A stretch of 64,000 bases of DNA from Pectinatus haikarae (lineage in GTDB: Bacteria; Bacillota; Negativicutes; Selenomonadales; Selenomonadaceae): NCBI RefSeq assembly GCF_030813505.1, contig NZ_JAUSUE010000016.1; one strand, written 5' to 3'. This document shows, in pieces, positions 25,805 through 36,400 of the stretch. The notes under the pieces were generated by a model. The model was not told the origin of the DNA, made no database searches, and worked only from the letters and a program-made list of their open reading frames with translations. Position 1 is the stretch's first letter. Every line of letters starts with the position of its first letter. Both the position numbers and the translations under genes were made by a program.

Positions 25805-26212
25805 TTACTTCAATGCCTGCTGTAATTTAATATAGTATTTATCCGGCAAACGGGTAATTTTCCCGCTGTCTTTATGTGTAAAAACATTCTGCGTATACCC
25901 TTTCACCAAAAGAGCATCCGTATCGTCGCGAAATATTTCATAGCTAAATTCCATTTTCGCTTTAGTGAGCGCAACAGGTGTCGTCCTGATAAGCAGTACA
26001 TCATCATACTGTCCTGATGATATGTACTGTGCACTTACATTAGTTATGGGAAACACATATCCATCATTCATCATTTCTGTCAATGTTATGCCTGCCTTGC
26101 GCAAAAAATCGACCCGACCTATTTCAAACCATTTTATATAGTTGGCATGATGCACAACTGCCATAGCATCCGTATCAAAAAAATTGACCCGATGAGTTAT
26201 TGCCGTTACCAT
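25805..26212 (-). CDS. Acyl-CoA thioesterase, YbgC/4-hydroxybenzoyl-CoA thioesterase family
   Basis: A 135-residue hot-dog fold protein with the family signature VNFFDTDAMAVVHHANYIKWFEI, whose aspartates near residues 13-15 and HHANY are the catalytic region. Members hydrolyse short acyl-CoA or act with the Tol-Pal system in Gram-negatives; no tol genes are nearby. Located 31 bases before murI on the same strand, so possibly its first operon partner. Substrate unknown. Confidence 0.9.
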   Translation of the reverse strand: MVTAITHRVNFFDTDAMAVVHHANYIKWFEIGRVDFLRKAGITLTEMMNDGYVFPITNVSAQYISSGQYDDVLLIRTTPVALTKAKMEFSYEIFRDDTDALLVKGYTQNVFTHKDSGKITRLPDKYYIKLQQALK

Positions 26213-26365
26213 TCTTATTCCTCCCCCACATCGTCAGAGGTATATACATGAGATATTATTGCCCAAGGACATTAGGCACCAAAATATATAAACTACAACA
26301 AAGCGGCATGTTTCAATATATCACATAGTATGTAAAAAATAAAGAAATTTCATTATTTAATATTG

Positions 26366-26399
26366 AAAAGCCGATATGACAAAGTCATACCGGCTTTTT
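26366..26399 (-). terminator. Intrinsic terminator of pfkA
   Basis: AAAAGCCGATATGAC and GTCATACCGGCTTTT form a hairpin with an AAA loop and one mismatch pair; it begins eight bases after the pfkA stop on the minus strand. Confidence 0.85.
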
Positions 26400-26406
26400 C
26401 ACAAAC

Positions 26407-27369
26407 TCAGGCTAAAACGCGTGCCAGACGAACAAGTTCCGGATCAAGTGTTTTAGTATTATTTACTGAATCGAACAAATCTATACTGACAACCTTACCG
26501 GAATTAAAACCAAACACTACATTGGAAACACCGGAAATAACGGCAAGAGCTGCACGTTCTCCAAGGATGCTGGCTTTTAATCTATCTTCCACACTAGGTG
26601 AGCCGCCCCTTTGAATATGGCCCAGAACTGATACACGTGTATCAATTCCTGTTTTCGCGCCGATCTGTTTGCCAATTTCAATTCCATTCCCGGCTCCTTC
26701 AGCAACAACAATTATACTATAGCGGCGCCCGTCAGTATATGATTCTTTCAATTCTCGACAAATCTGATCAAGATCAAATTTTGCCTCCGGTACCAATATG
26801 TATTCCGCGCCGCCGGCTATTCCCGACATCATAGCGAGCCAGCCTGATTTGCGTCCCATTACTTCTATGACGATTATCCTGCGGTGTGATGACGCTGTAT
26901 CGCGAAGCTTATTTATAGCATCAAGGATAGTATTGACTGCTGTATCAGCTCCGATGGTATAATCAGTGCCCCATACATCATTGTCGATTGTTCCCGGCAG
27001 ACCAACAATAGGCATTCCCCCCAGTTTGCTTAAAAGTGATCCGCCCGTGAGACTTCCATCACCGCCAATTATGACCAGACCTTCAATACCATGACTCTTC
27101 AAATTTTCCAGTGCTTTTTTACGGCCAGCCTCTGTTCTGAATTCATCACTTCGTGCCGTACCAAGGAAAGTACCGCCGCGTTGTATCACATCACTTACGC
27201 TGCGAGATGTCAGCTCATGGATTTCATCGTCGATCATCCCCTGATATCCATTATAAATGCCCCAGACCTTAACTCCCTCAAAAGCAGCAGTACGCACAAC
27301 CGCTCTGGTAGCTGCATTCATCCCCGGGCTGTCTCCGCCGCTGGTCAATACCGCAATGGATTTTAACAT
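26407..27369 (-). CDS. pfkA: ATP-dependent 6-phosphofructokinase
   Basis: A 320-residue glycolytic kinase. It begins LTSGGDSPGMNAATRAVVR (ATP site). IIGGDGSLTGG has the glycine that marks the ATP-using rather than pyrophosphate-using form, GLPGTIDNDV holds the catalytic aspartate, and VEVMGRKSGWLA and HIQRGGSPS line the fructose-6-phosphate site. Length is that of the bacterial group I enzyme. It follows the CNNM gene on the same strand with a 160-base gap in which I see no clear promoter, and ends at a strong terminator. Confidence 0.97.
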   Translation of the reverse strand: MLKSIAVLTSGGDSPGMNAATRAVVRTAAFEGVKVWGIYNGYQGMIDDEIHELTSRSVSDVIQRGGTFLGTARSDEFRTEAGRKKALENLKSHGIEGLVIIGGDGSLTGGSLLSKLGGMPIVGLPGTIDNDVWGTDYTIGADTAVNTILDAINKLRDTASSHRRIIVIEVMGRKSGWLAMMSGIAGGAEYILVPEAKFDLDQICRELKESYTDGRRYSIIVVAEGAGNGIEIGKQIGAKTGIDTRVSVLGHIQRGGSPSVEDRLKASILGERAALAVISGVSNVVFGFNSGKVVSIDLFDSVNNTKTLDPELVRLARVLA

Positions 27370-27531
27370 TTTCCCACTCTCCCATTAATAATTGATAAAG
27401 CCGCAACACAATAATAAAACATACTGATACCCTTCTAATGAAAATTACTTCATTAAAAAGGACTCTATATATTCTAGATAATTACAGACAAAAAGTAAAG
27501 CCCTTTTACAAAAAGCAATCTTTTCGTTGTC

Positions 27532-28878
27532 TCATATCCTTTCCTGTTGAATTTTTATCTCATCAGGTTCCTCGCTCAATTCAGCACCGATCTTTACAAG
27601 AATGCGCGTAATACGAATATTTTCCACTTCTTCAACAAAAAAAGCATTAATCCCAAAAGTTGTTTTCTGTCCTACACGAGGCGGTGTATCTACCCTGGTA
27701 GCTAACCATCCGCCAACAGTATCAATATTTTCCGCATCAATTTTCACTTGCAGTATATCGTCCAGTTCATTCAGGAGCATTCGTCCGTCTATTGAATAAA
27801 GACGTGTTCCTTTTTTTTCAATAAATGGTCTTTCTTCATCAAATTCATCCTGTATTTCGCCGACAATTTCTTCTATTATATCCTCTATTGTAACCATTCC
27901 TGCCGTTCCGCCATATTCGTCTACAACAATGGCTAATTGCACTCTATGCTGCTGCATTGTATGCAGCAGATTGCTGATGGGCATAGTTTCAGGAACAAAC
28001 GGAACAGGCCTTATAAATGACAAAAGCTCTGGCTTCTTGCCTATATAAAGAGATCGCAATAAATCCTTTATATGCAGAAAACCAACTATATTATCCTTAT
28101 CATCCCGACAAATAGGATAACGAGTCAAATGCTGTTCCAGTGCTGTTTTTATATTTACATCTGATGAATCTTCAAGATAAAGACATACCATATCCGTGCG
28201 CGGTATCATAATTTCCCGTACATTCCTGTCTGCAAAATCAAATACATTATCCACAAATGTCAATTCGGTTTTGTCAATGTAGCCATGCCTGTGACTTTCT
28301 TCCATCAAAATACGAATCTCATCTTCCGTATGGGCAACATCTTCCTCGGCAGCCGGTTCAAATCCCAAATGCCGTATGACCCAATTAGCCACATGATTTA
28401 AAAACCATACAGCCGGATACATGACTTTATGAAAAATCAACATTGGCAGAGCTATTCCCAACACCACGGGTTCCACCCTTTGTATAGCCATAGATTTAGG
28501 TGCCAGTTCTCCCAAAACAATGTGAAGCGCCGTAATAATAAGAAACCCGACCACAAGTGAAATAGAATGTCCAAGCGGCGGATTTATGTCCAGCATTCTC
28601 ATCAAAGGTTCCAGAAAAGCGGAAACAGCAGGTTCACCGATCCAGCCCAAACCAAGAGATGCTAAGGTTATCCCCAGCTGAGTGACCGAAAGCGATGCAT
28701 CCATATGATCCGTAAGCATTTTCGCATATCGTGCCCGTTTATTTCCCCGCTGGATCAATATATCCAATTTTGTAGTTCTGATTTTCACTATAGCAAATTC
28801 GGCAGCGACAAAAAAACCATTCATAAATACTAAAAAACAGACCAGCAAAAATTTTAGGAAAACAGAAAAAATATCCAA
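27532..28878 (-). CDS. CNNM/CorC-type hemolysin family protein (DUF21 plus CBS domains)
   Basis: A 448-residue integral membrane protein. The N-terminal DUF21 domain includes FMNGFFVAAEFAIVKIRTTKLD and several helices up to about residue 190. A CBS pair follows (IMIPRTDMVCL, IVGFLHIKDLL, QLAIVVDEYGGTAGMVTIED), then a CorC/HlyC domain at the C-terminus. Related proteins export magnesium or cobalt; the hemolysin name is historical. The only start in frame near the expected N-terminus is a TTG at 28878 with a poor ribosome site, while a strong GGAGG belongs to an overlapping mini-ORF (28854-28895). Confidence 0.93.
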   Translation of the reverse strand: MDIFSVFLKFLLVCFLVFMNGFFVAAEFAIVKIRTTKLDILIQRGNKRARYAKMLTDHMDASLSVTQLGITLASLGLGWIGEPAVSAFLEPLMRMLDINPPLGHSISLVVGFLIITALHIVLGELAPKSMAIQRVEPVVLGIALPMLIFHKVMYPAVWFLNHVANWVIRHLGFEPAAEEDVAHTEDEIRILMEESHRHGYIDKTELTFVDNVFDFADRNVREIMIPRTDMVCLYLEDSSDVNIKTALEQHLTRYPICRDDKDNIVGFLHIKDLLRSLYIGKKPELLSFIRPVPFVPETMPISNLLHTMQQHRVQLAIVVDEYGGTAGMVTIEDIIEEIVGEIQDEFDEERPFIEKKGTRLYSIDGRMLLNELDDILQVKIDAENIDTVGGWLATRVDTPPRVGQKTTFGINAFFVEEVENIRITRILVKIGAELSEEPDEIKIQQERI

Positions 28879-28895
28879 TAAGTACCCGCGTGCAC
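28854..28895 (-). CDS. Possible 13-codon leader ORF overlapping the CNNM start
   Basis: GTG at 28895 stands eight bases after a perfect GGAGG (28904-28908) and opens a frame of 13 codons ending at TAA (28854-28856), inside the CNNM gene in another frame. The peptide would read MHAGTYWIFFLFS. It may couple translation of the TTG-started CNNM gene or act as a regulatory leader. Not proven; the ribosome site could simply serve the CNNM TTG at long range. Confidence 0.3.
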   Translation of the reverse strand: MHAGTYWIFFLFS

Positions 28896-28979
28896 GGGGT
28901 TCACCTCCAAGCCTATATGCTAATATATATCCTTTATTATTAATTCAAAACAAAATGCCAAAAATCCTGCCTGCTAAGA

Positions 28980-31247
28980 TTAATCGGTCAAATTTGGTTT
29001 GCCATTATCATCGGCAAAATTGGCAGTACAATGCGGATAATTTGAGCATCCCCAAAAATAACCGTTTTTTCCTTTTATTCGCTTTAGTTGTCCTTCCTTG
29101 CAATATGTGCACAAGTAACTGTTCTTTTGGCTGTATACCTGTTCACTGTGACTTTTTTTCTCGCGCATAATCAGATCCCTTGCCGAAATCATACCTGCAG
29201 ATATATTCTTACTGATTTCCGTTCTATCGTATTCCTGTTTTTTCTCATTGGTCACTTTAAAATCGGGAACACCGTTTTTATCATTGCATGTCATGCGGCA
29301 ACGGGGATAATTTGAGCATCCCCAAAAGCAGCCATTTTTCCCATTGCGTTTTACCAGCACTCCTTTTTTACATCGCGGGCATATATGCTCTCCCTCGACA
29401 GGCATAGCAGCATCATACGCTTTATTGCAAAGCAATGTTGTAAAACTTTCCTGCTTGGTCAAAAAATCTTCCAGTGTTCCTTTTCCATTAGAAAGGTCAT
29501 TCAAATATTCTTCCCAAACTGCGGTAAAGTCAGGATAGAGCAATTCGTCAGGAAGTGCATCCACAAGCATATAGGCACTTTGAGTAGGCTGCAGATACTT
29601 CTTTTTCCCTTGTGCTGACAAAAAGCCCCGCTTTATCAAATCATCTATTATAGAGGCCCGTGTTGCTTCTGTACCTATGCCATATATAGCCCGCAGTTTC
29701 TTTTTTACTGCTGCATCCTTTACATATTTGTGTATCTCCTTCATCCCCGCAAGCAATGTTGACGGTGTAAACCGTAACGGAGGTTTGGTAGCTTTTTTTT
29801 CGAGTGACGCGTTTAGATATGTCGCCGCATCTCCCTTGCACATTAAAGGAATAGTATTTTTTTCATCATCTTTTTCTTCTTCTGCAAGTTTGTTTTCAGT
29901 AATATAGAGCATTTTCCATCCATACTGCTTTTCCGTACGTCCCGTTGCCTGAAATTTTTCATTTGCAAACATAAGAATCAGTTTTATTTGATCATAAATA
30001 TGCACAGGGTAAAACTGAGCTATATAGCATTGAGCTATTAAAAAATAAATATTTTTTTCCACTTCACTCAATGTAGAGAAATTCACCTTAGTCTGCGTGG
30101 GTATTATAGCATGATGAGCGGAAATCTTTTTATCATTCCACGCTTTGCTTTTTATCTTTGAATCTGCCCCATCTGCCCATTTTCCCAGCTGCTTTTCTCC
30201 GCATATCTTTAGATTATTCAATATGATCTTGGCATCGGCAAACTGGCTGATAGGCAAATACTCACAATCCGAACGCGGATATGTAGTCATTTTTTTTTCA
30301 TAAAGTTTCTGTGCTGTATCAAGAACTTGCTGAGGTTCATAACCAAAATGTCTTCCCGCCAGGACCTGCAGCGCCGAGAGAGAAAACGGCAGGCACTGCA
30401 CCTCTTTTTTCTCTGCTGTGTTATATGAACTTATCTGTCCCGGTTTATCAGCTTTATCAAAAATTTTTAACAATTCTCTCGCAATTTGTTCATCAACCAA
30501 ACGACCTTCATTGTCAAGACCATTCTGCGTATCTTTAGCCTTCCAAATGCAGAAAAATTCCCCATTTTGATGTTCAAACTGTGCTTTTATCGTATAATAA
30601 TCCACTGGTTTAAAAGCTGACAATTCTCTTTCTCTGCGGACTGTCAAAGCAAGTGTTGGTGTTTTCACGCGGCCTACCGGCAGAACTAATCTTCTGTGCC
30701 CTGCTCTTCTAGCAGCCAATGTATAAGCCCGCGAAAGATTCATCCCAATCAGCCAATCAGCTCTGGCTCTGGCCAAAGCTGATTTTTTTAACGGCAAAAA
30801 TTGTTTATTGTCACAAAGCGAATCATTGGCCTTCTTTATGCTTTTTTCATCCAGAGCATTCAGTAATATACGTTTAACTGGTTTTTTGTTGCCGACATAA
30901 TCCAATATCTCATCAATAAGCAGCTGCCCCTCGCGGTCCGGATCTCCTGCATGAACTATTTCGTCAGCTTTTCCGATAAGTGACCGTATTATGTTAAACT
31001 GTTTTTTACTTGAAGCAGTGATAAGCACCTGCCATTTTTCAGGAATTATCGGCAGATCCTGTGCCTTCCATATTTTATATTTTGCATCATACTCATCAGG
31101 CTCGGCCTGACGCAAAATATGTCCAAAAGCCCATGTTACGATCCCATCCATCGTTTCCAGATAACCATCGTGCTTTTTCATCGGCCCCTTGAGGCACTTA
31201 GCGATTTCATTGCCCATACTGGGTTTTTCCGCTATATATAAACGCAA
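28980..31247 (-). CDS. topB: DNA topoisomerase III
   Basis: A 755-residue type IA topoisomerase. The TOPRIM domain begins LYIAEKPSMGNEIAK and has HAGDPDREGQLL; the active-site tyrosine is Tyr323 in MTTYPRSDCEYL. The C-terminus carries two topoisomerase-type C4 zinc ribbons (CPRCKKGVLVKRNGKNG...CSNYPRC and CTYCKEGQLKR...CSNYPHC), an arrangement found in many Firmicute TopB proteins. It relaxes and decatenates DNA through single-strand passage. Flanked on the same strand by a DUF1232 gene upstream and the CNNM gene downstream. Confidence 0.95.
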   Translation of the reverse strand: MRLYIAEKPSMGNEIAKCLKGPMKKHDGYLETMDGIVTWAFGHILRQAEPDEYDAKYKIWKAQDLPIIPEKWQVLITASSKKQFNIIRSLIGKADEIVHAGDPDREGQLLIDEILDYVGNKKPVKRILLNALDEKSIKKANDSLCDNKQFLPLKKSALARARADWLIGMNLSRAYTLAARRAGHRRLVLPVGRVKTPTLALTVRRERELSAFKPVDYYTIKAQFEHQNGEFFCIWKAKDTQNGLDNEGRLVDEQIARELLKIFDKADKPGQISSYNTAEKKEVQCLPFSLSALQVLAGRHFGYEPQQVLDTAQKLYEKKMTTYPRSDCEYLPISQFADAKIILNNLKICGEKQLGKWADGADSKIKSKAWNDKKISAHHAIIPTQTKVNFSTLSEVEKNIYFLIAQCYIAQFYPVHIYDQIKLILMFANEKFQATGRTEKQYGWKMLYITENKLAEEEKDDEKNTIPLMCKGDAATYLNASLEKKATKPPLRFTPSTLLAGMKEIHKYVKDAAVKKKLRAIYGIGTEATRASIIDDLIKRGFLSAQGKKKYLQPTQSAYMLVDALPDELLYPDFTAVWEEYLNDLSNGKGTLEDFLTKQESFTTLLCNKAYDAAMPVEGEHICPRCKKGVLVKRNGKNGCFWGCSNYPRCRMTCNDKNGVPDFKVTNEKKQEYDRTEISKNISAGMISARDLIMREKKSHSEQVYSQKNSYLCTYCKEGQLKRIKGKNGYFWGCSNYPHCTANFADDNGKPNLTD

Positions 31248-31263
31248 ATATTAACGCTCCTGT

Positions 31264-31629
31264 TCATCTGAAATATTTCCACACTGTTTCAGCTATAAGC
31301 AAAAATATGATAACTGAAATAACTGCCATAACAGCCAGCACAATAGGTGCTTTTTTTATTATTGAATCAGCCCTGCATCTGCATATTTGTTTCACATTTT
31401 CCGGCAGTAACTTTATAACAGCCGTTAATATTGCTGAGCCCAATACTGCATCATCAAAAAAGCCTGCAATTGGTACACTATCCGGTATCAAATCTATGGG
31501 ACTGAACAAATATATTACAGCAAAAACGATAAGTCCTTTTTGATATTTTGGCGTAGTTTTATTAAGTACTGCCAATAACAGCACCAATAAATTATATCCG
31601 CATTTTTTAAAAACAAAAGATAATCGCAT
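31264..31629 (-). CDS. DUF1232 (YkvA-type) membrane protein
   Basis: A 121-residue protein with the DUF1232 core YLFSPIDLIPDSVPIAGFFDD (central positions of a hydrophobic hairpin), preceded by KYQKGLIVFAVI and followed by a second membrane helix near the C-terminus (IVLAVMAVISVIIFLLI). Members are small membrane proteins of unknown function. It begins 27 bases after the DUF4127 stop and ends 16 bases before topB, so the three are probably co-transcribed. Confidence 0.85.
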   Translation of the reverse strand: MRLSFVFKKCGYNLLVLLLAVLNKTTPKYQKGLIVFAVIYLFSPIDLIPDSVPIAGFFDDAVLGSAILTAVIKLLPENVKQICRCRADSIIKKAPIVLAVMAVISVIIFLLIAETVWKYFR

Positions 31630-31656
31630 TTTGCTTTCCTTAAATATAAATGAAAC

Positions 31657-33327
31657 TTATTTATAATTTCTAAAAAATTTTTCCACAAATTCATTAGGGT
31701 TTTGCGATATTTGAATGTCGGATTCAAATAATCTATTCCATGGAAAATTCACCTTTACTGCTTTAATATTTAAAAAAGGTATGTATTTGTCAAATAAATT
31801 TTGTGTCATTTGCTCTGCATCAATCTGCGCAGGCTCAAGTTTATCACCGAGAGAAAGCTTTGAGCCCCTGCCCGGAAATATATTCAGCTTTCTTGCAACA
31901 GCCTGCCGCACATTAGCCTGATAAAACCAGTCATCAACATATCTGGTCAATAAAAGCATATTTTTATTTTCGTCAGTCATATGCAATGATAACAATCCCT
32001 GTCCGACTGACCAGCCGGTGCTGTTAGTCGCTGTGTTCCAACCAGCATACGAAGTCAGCTTAAACAAAAGATTTCTCTGCAGTAAATTGTGCATGAGTGC
32101 ATTGTCCGCACCATTGGCAAATGCAATATCCCCAATAGCAACAGGCGTTTTATCTCCCAGATAATGCTCGATCATATTGACAAAGGAATTCGTATTAGCC
32201 CGCGGATAAATTGAATTGAGATTTTCACCTGCTTCATATGTCATACCACTGACATTTGTATTTACCAGCAATATCATTGACGCTCCCTTTGCTGATGTTG
32301 TAGGGCGCCCCCCTGCCAAATCTATCTCCGAACGAACAGAATTATCTATTGGCTCATCCGAATAAGAAGGAATAGTAGCGCCACCATATCCGCTGGCATA
32401 ACCAATTGCCACAACAGGCTCATAGCTATAGATCTTATTTATAGCTCTTGTTATAAGAAGAAGCCCCATCTCATCCACACCTGCAACAATGCGAAAATTG
32501 CTGCTTGACATTCCTTGTGCAGACTGACTGAGTACAACACGCTCATTATGCGTTTGAGAAAACGGTGCATTATCATCGCACCCCACAACTAAATAGTTGA
32601 TTATATTATTGCGTGTCAATTCAACTAAGACTTTATTGGCATCAAAATTTTTGCGACGCCTGCCCATCCAATCATCAATCACATTTAGCGGTATATGCTG
32701 ACGTAGCTGAACCATCTGATCTTCTTCGTTACTTGTAAGTCCCTGAGAAATATTTTTATCCAGCAATGCCGTATACTGGAAAATATAATCGCCATACGTT
32801 TGATAATATGAAGGCTCTTCTGTCCCTGATGCAGCAGCATTTTTAGGTGTGCGCATAATAGAAGAAAAAACATATACCGGAAGTTTAGGATACTTTTTAT
32901 GAATAGAAATAAAGTAATCCGTCCTTTTCAAGATATCGGTCCTATCAAAACTATGCTTACGAGAAGCTACCAAGCTCCCATATAAAAGCGCATCAGAAGA
33001 AATAACAGCAGCATCCGCATCCTGTGCATTATTCATTACCCATTGATATAAACCATCTGGATCTCCCGGTGAAGTGCGAGTTCCCAATAATTGCTCAGGA
33101 GGAACCTTGATAACTACCCCTGCCTTTTCAGCTACTGCCACAGTTTGTTTGTCCGATATCGGACGATTATCATGAGGAACATATAAGATTACCTTAGCTT
33201 TTACCTTCTTTGCCGCTGCCGGCACACTTTGCAAATTTAATACAAACAACGATAGCATTACCATCGCAAGTATCTTTTTCCAACTGGGATATTTCAGTAC
33301 AGATAAATAATAACCCAAAAAATCCAC
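31657..33327 (-). CDS. DUF4127 family secreted protein
   Basis: A 556-residue protein with an N-terminal signal sequence (hydrophobic core about residues 19-34, then VPAAAKK). The mature part begins KVILYVPHDNRPISDKQTV, with PHDNRP near its start, and contains DALLYGSLVASRKH, IDDWMGRRRKNFDAN and VVGCDDNAPFSQTHNER, all of the DUF4127 type. The family is found in Firmicutes; no reaction has been assigned that I know of. Conserved Asp, His and Asn suggest an extracytoplasmic hydrolase, but this is inference. First gene upstream of the DUF1232-topB set; its ATG lies about 160 bases from the end of the CRISPR array. Confidence 0.85.
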   Translation of the reverse strand: MDFLGYYLSVLKYPSWKKILAMVMLSLFVLNLQSVPAAAKKVKAKVILYVPHDNRPISDKQTVAVAEKAGVVIKVPPEQLLGTRTSPGDPDGLYQWVMNNAQDADAAVISSDALLYGSLVASRKHSFDRTDILKRTDYFISIHKKYPKLPVYVFSSIMRTPKNAAASGTEEPSYYQTYGDYIFQYTALLDKNISQGLTSNEEDQMVQLRQHIPLNVIDDWMGRRRKNFDANKVLVELTRNNIINYLVVGCDDNAPFSQTHNERVVLSQSAQGMSSSNFRIVAGVDEMGLLLITRAINKIYSYEPVVAIGYASGYGGATIPSYSDEPIDNSVRSEIDLAGGRPTTSAKGASMILLVNTNVSGMTYEAGENLNSIYPRANTNSFVNMIEHYLGDKTPVAIGDIAFANGADNALMHNLLQRNLLFKLTSYAGWNTATNSTGWSVGQGLLSLHMTDENKNMLLLTRYVDDWFYQANVRQAVARKLNIFPGRGSKLSLGDKLEPAQIDAEQMTQNLFDKYIPFLNIKAVKVNFPWNRLFESDIQISQNPNEFVEKFFRNYK

Positions 33328-33490
33328 CTCAATACTATATTCTCTTAGTTATTAAGAATACCATAAAATATACCAAAAATAAATCAGTTGCTTAAAATTT
33401 GACAGAATATATACGGAGAATTGTTAAATAAAGTGCGACACTTCATGTAAAAAAACTTCAATAATGGCTTTCATGCATCCCTCTATAAGT

Positions 33491-36400
33491 GTTTCAATCC
33501 ACGCGCCCATAAGGGTGTGACCATTACGCTGCCAGCAGGCATATCATTCCTTGCGTTTCAATCCACGCACCCATGAAGGGTGCGACTCCGCAAATTATAC
33601 ATAATCCTTTATCACGGTCGTTTCAATCCACGCACCCATGAAGGGTGCGACGGCTGCTGCACCTGCCGATTACCGGGAACCTATATGTTTCAATCCACGC
33701 ACCCATGAAGGGTGCGACACAAATATTGTTTTGGCTGCAGACAATAAGGGCGTTTCAATCCACGCACCCATGAAGGGTGCGACAAGACCATTCCGTATAT
33801 GGGCTAAAAAAGTTACTGTTTCAATCCACGCACCCATGAAGGGTGCGACACGCATAAGTTTGATACTAACTTGTTTTCGATATAGTTTCAATCCACGCAC
33901 CCATGAAGGGTGCGACACCCACAGTTCTCACCGTTTCCCCACCAATACTTGTTTCAATCCACGCACCCATGAAGGGTGCGACTAGACGGTATAAGAATAA
34001 TGACGACAAGGTGATGTTTCAATCCACGCACCCATGAAGGGTGCGACGCACTGCGTCAAAGATATCGGCAAGAATAAGACTGTTTCAATCCACGCACCCA
34101 TGAAGGGTGCGACTGTTTTTTCTGCGTAAAATTTGCAACATCATACCGTTTCAATCCACGCACCCATGAAGGGTGCGACGAGAAGTACATTACTTCTAAG
34201 AAAGGAAATTAATGGTTTCAATCCACGCACCCATGAAGGGTGCGACCTAGTGACTGATGCAACTGCTACACCTGCAAAATGTTTCAATCCACGCACCCAT
34301 GAAGGGTGCGACCTTGCCGCCAAGTCCTTTTGCTATAAGAAGAGCCGTTTCAATCCACGCACCCATGAAGGGTGCGACCATGTCATATATATCATTAAGG
34401 AATGGCATGTTGCGTTTCAATCCACGCACCCATGAAGGGTGCGACTTAATTGATAGCGGCTATTTTAATAGGTGGAATGTTTCAATCCACGCACCCATGA
34501 AGGGTGCGACGTGCTGCGTATCATCTGCCGGACTGCACTGGCTGATGTTTCAATCCACGCACCCATGAAGGGTGCGACAACCCACCTGGTTTGAGGACTC
34601 TGAAGCATTCGGTGTTTCAATCCACGCACCCATGAAGGGTGCGACGTATGCCGTTCTCTGTCTGGGTCCCACTCACGTGTTTCAATCCACGCACCCATGA
34701 AGGGTGCGACTATCGCCCCATATGACAGTATCATGCCAGATAACGTTTCAATCCACGCACCCATGAAGGGTGCGACTAGGGAAAATAATAGTAGGGATCA
34801 ACGTAAAGTATGTTTCAATCCACGCACCCATGAAGGGTGCGACTCATCCGTAGTTTATGGTTGACACAATTGACAAGCGTTTCAATCCACGCACCCATGA
34901 AGGGTGCGACTGATTTTACGCCGGGGCGGTATGCATGGATACTGGGTTTCAATCCACGCACCCATGAAGGGTGCGACTCAAGAGTTTGACAGTTATTTAA
35001 TTGATCGTAAGTTTCAATCCACGCACCCATGAAGGGTGCGACCTTTAAGGGGTATGCCTTTCGCCACCAGATAGTCGTTTCAATCCACGCACCCATGAAG
35101 GGTGCGACTTTAAGGGGTATGCCTTTCGCCACCAGATAGTCGTTTCAATCCACGCACCCATGAAGGGTGCGACGCCGATAAGCACGCTCCTTTAGCATCA
35201 AGTATGACGTTTCAATCCACGCACCCATGAAGGGTGCGACGCCAGATTCTCCGCTTATGCTTGCCCCTCTGACGTTTCAATCCACGCACCCATGAAGGGT
35301 GCGACTCCGGTACAGTATCATCGCGTTTGCCCTCAGCGGTGTTTCAATCCACGCACCCATGAAGGGTGCGACTCTTAAGTATGATTTTGTTATATTCATT
35401 TTTCGTTTCAATCCACGCACCCATGAAGGGTGCGACTTTAGATAGAATTTCTAAGTTCAGGATTTTAGCGTTTCAATCCACGCACCCATGAAGGGTGCGA
35501 CCAGTGGCCGAATAATAATCACCTTCGCGGGTGTTAGTTTCAATCCACGCACCCATGAAGGGTGCGACGATGAAGCTGATCGCTTCGTCCACATGATGGA
35601 GTCGTTTCAATCCACGCACCCATGAAGGGTGCGACTTTTGACGACTGGTTACTAGCATCAGAATACGCGTTTCAATCCACGCACCCATGAAGGGTGCGAC
35701 ATTAGTTCAAAATTCCGTTTATGCGCTCGACGCGTTTCAATCCACGCACCCATGAAGGGTGCGACACAGAGAATAGGACAAAAAAACATGAAAAATGAAA
35801 GTTTCAATCCACGCACCCATGAAGGGTGCGACTTGATTATTTTTTCACCAGTTGATTCATTCGGCACGTTTCAATCCACGCACCCATGAAGGGTGCGACA
35901 TCATTATGACCGCCGCAATCAGAATGCATCCGGCGTTTCAATCCACGCACCCATGAAGGGTGCGACTCCATCCTCTGCAGCGGCATGTTTCTTTTTACTG
36001 GTTTCAATCCACGCACCCATGAAGGGTGCGACGTACAACAAATCATGTAACTACTTATGTTTTTAGTGTTTCAATCCACGCACCCATGAAGGGTGCGACG
36101 CCCACGCAATTGTAAGTTTTGCATACTCGGAAATGTTTCAATCCACGCACCCATGAAGGGTGCGACAATATCAGCCAGAGCAGACCAACACCGCGGTATG
36201 TTTCAATCCACGCACCCATGAAGGGTGCGACGTAACCATTATTGGTATAGTATTAAATATTTCTTGTTTCAATCCACGCACCCATGAAGGGTGCGACTTA
36301 CGAGAGTAAAGGCTGGCTGATAGGCAAGAACGTTTCAATCCACGCACCCATGAAGGGTGCGACTCTAATTCAGTACCTCTGCGACACGTCTAGTATGAAG

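Noticed and set aside
33431..33439. Possible further decayed CRISPR repeat (AAGTGCGAC)
   Set aside because: Only nine bases match and the distance to the next repeat (51 bases) is not a spacer length.
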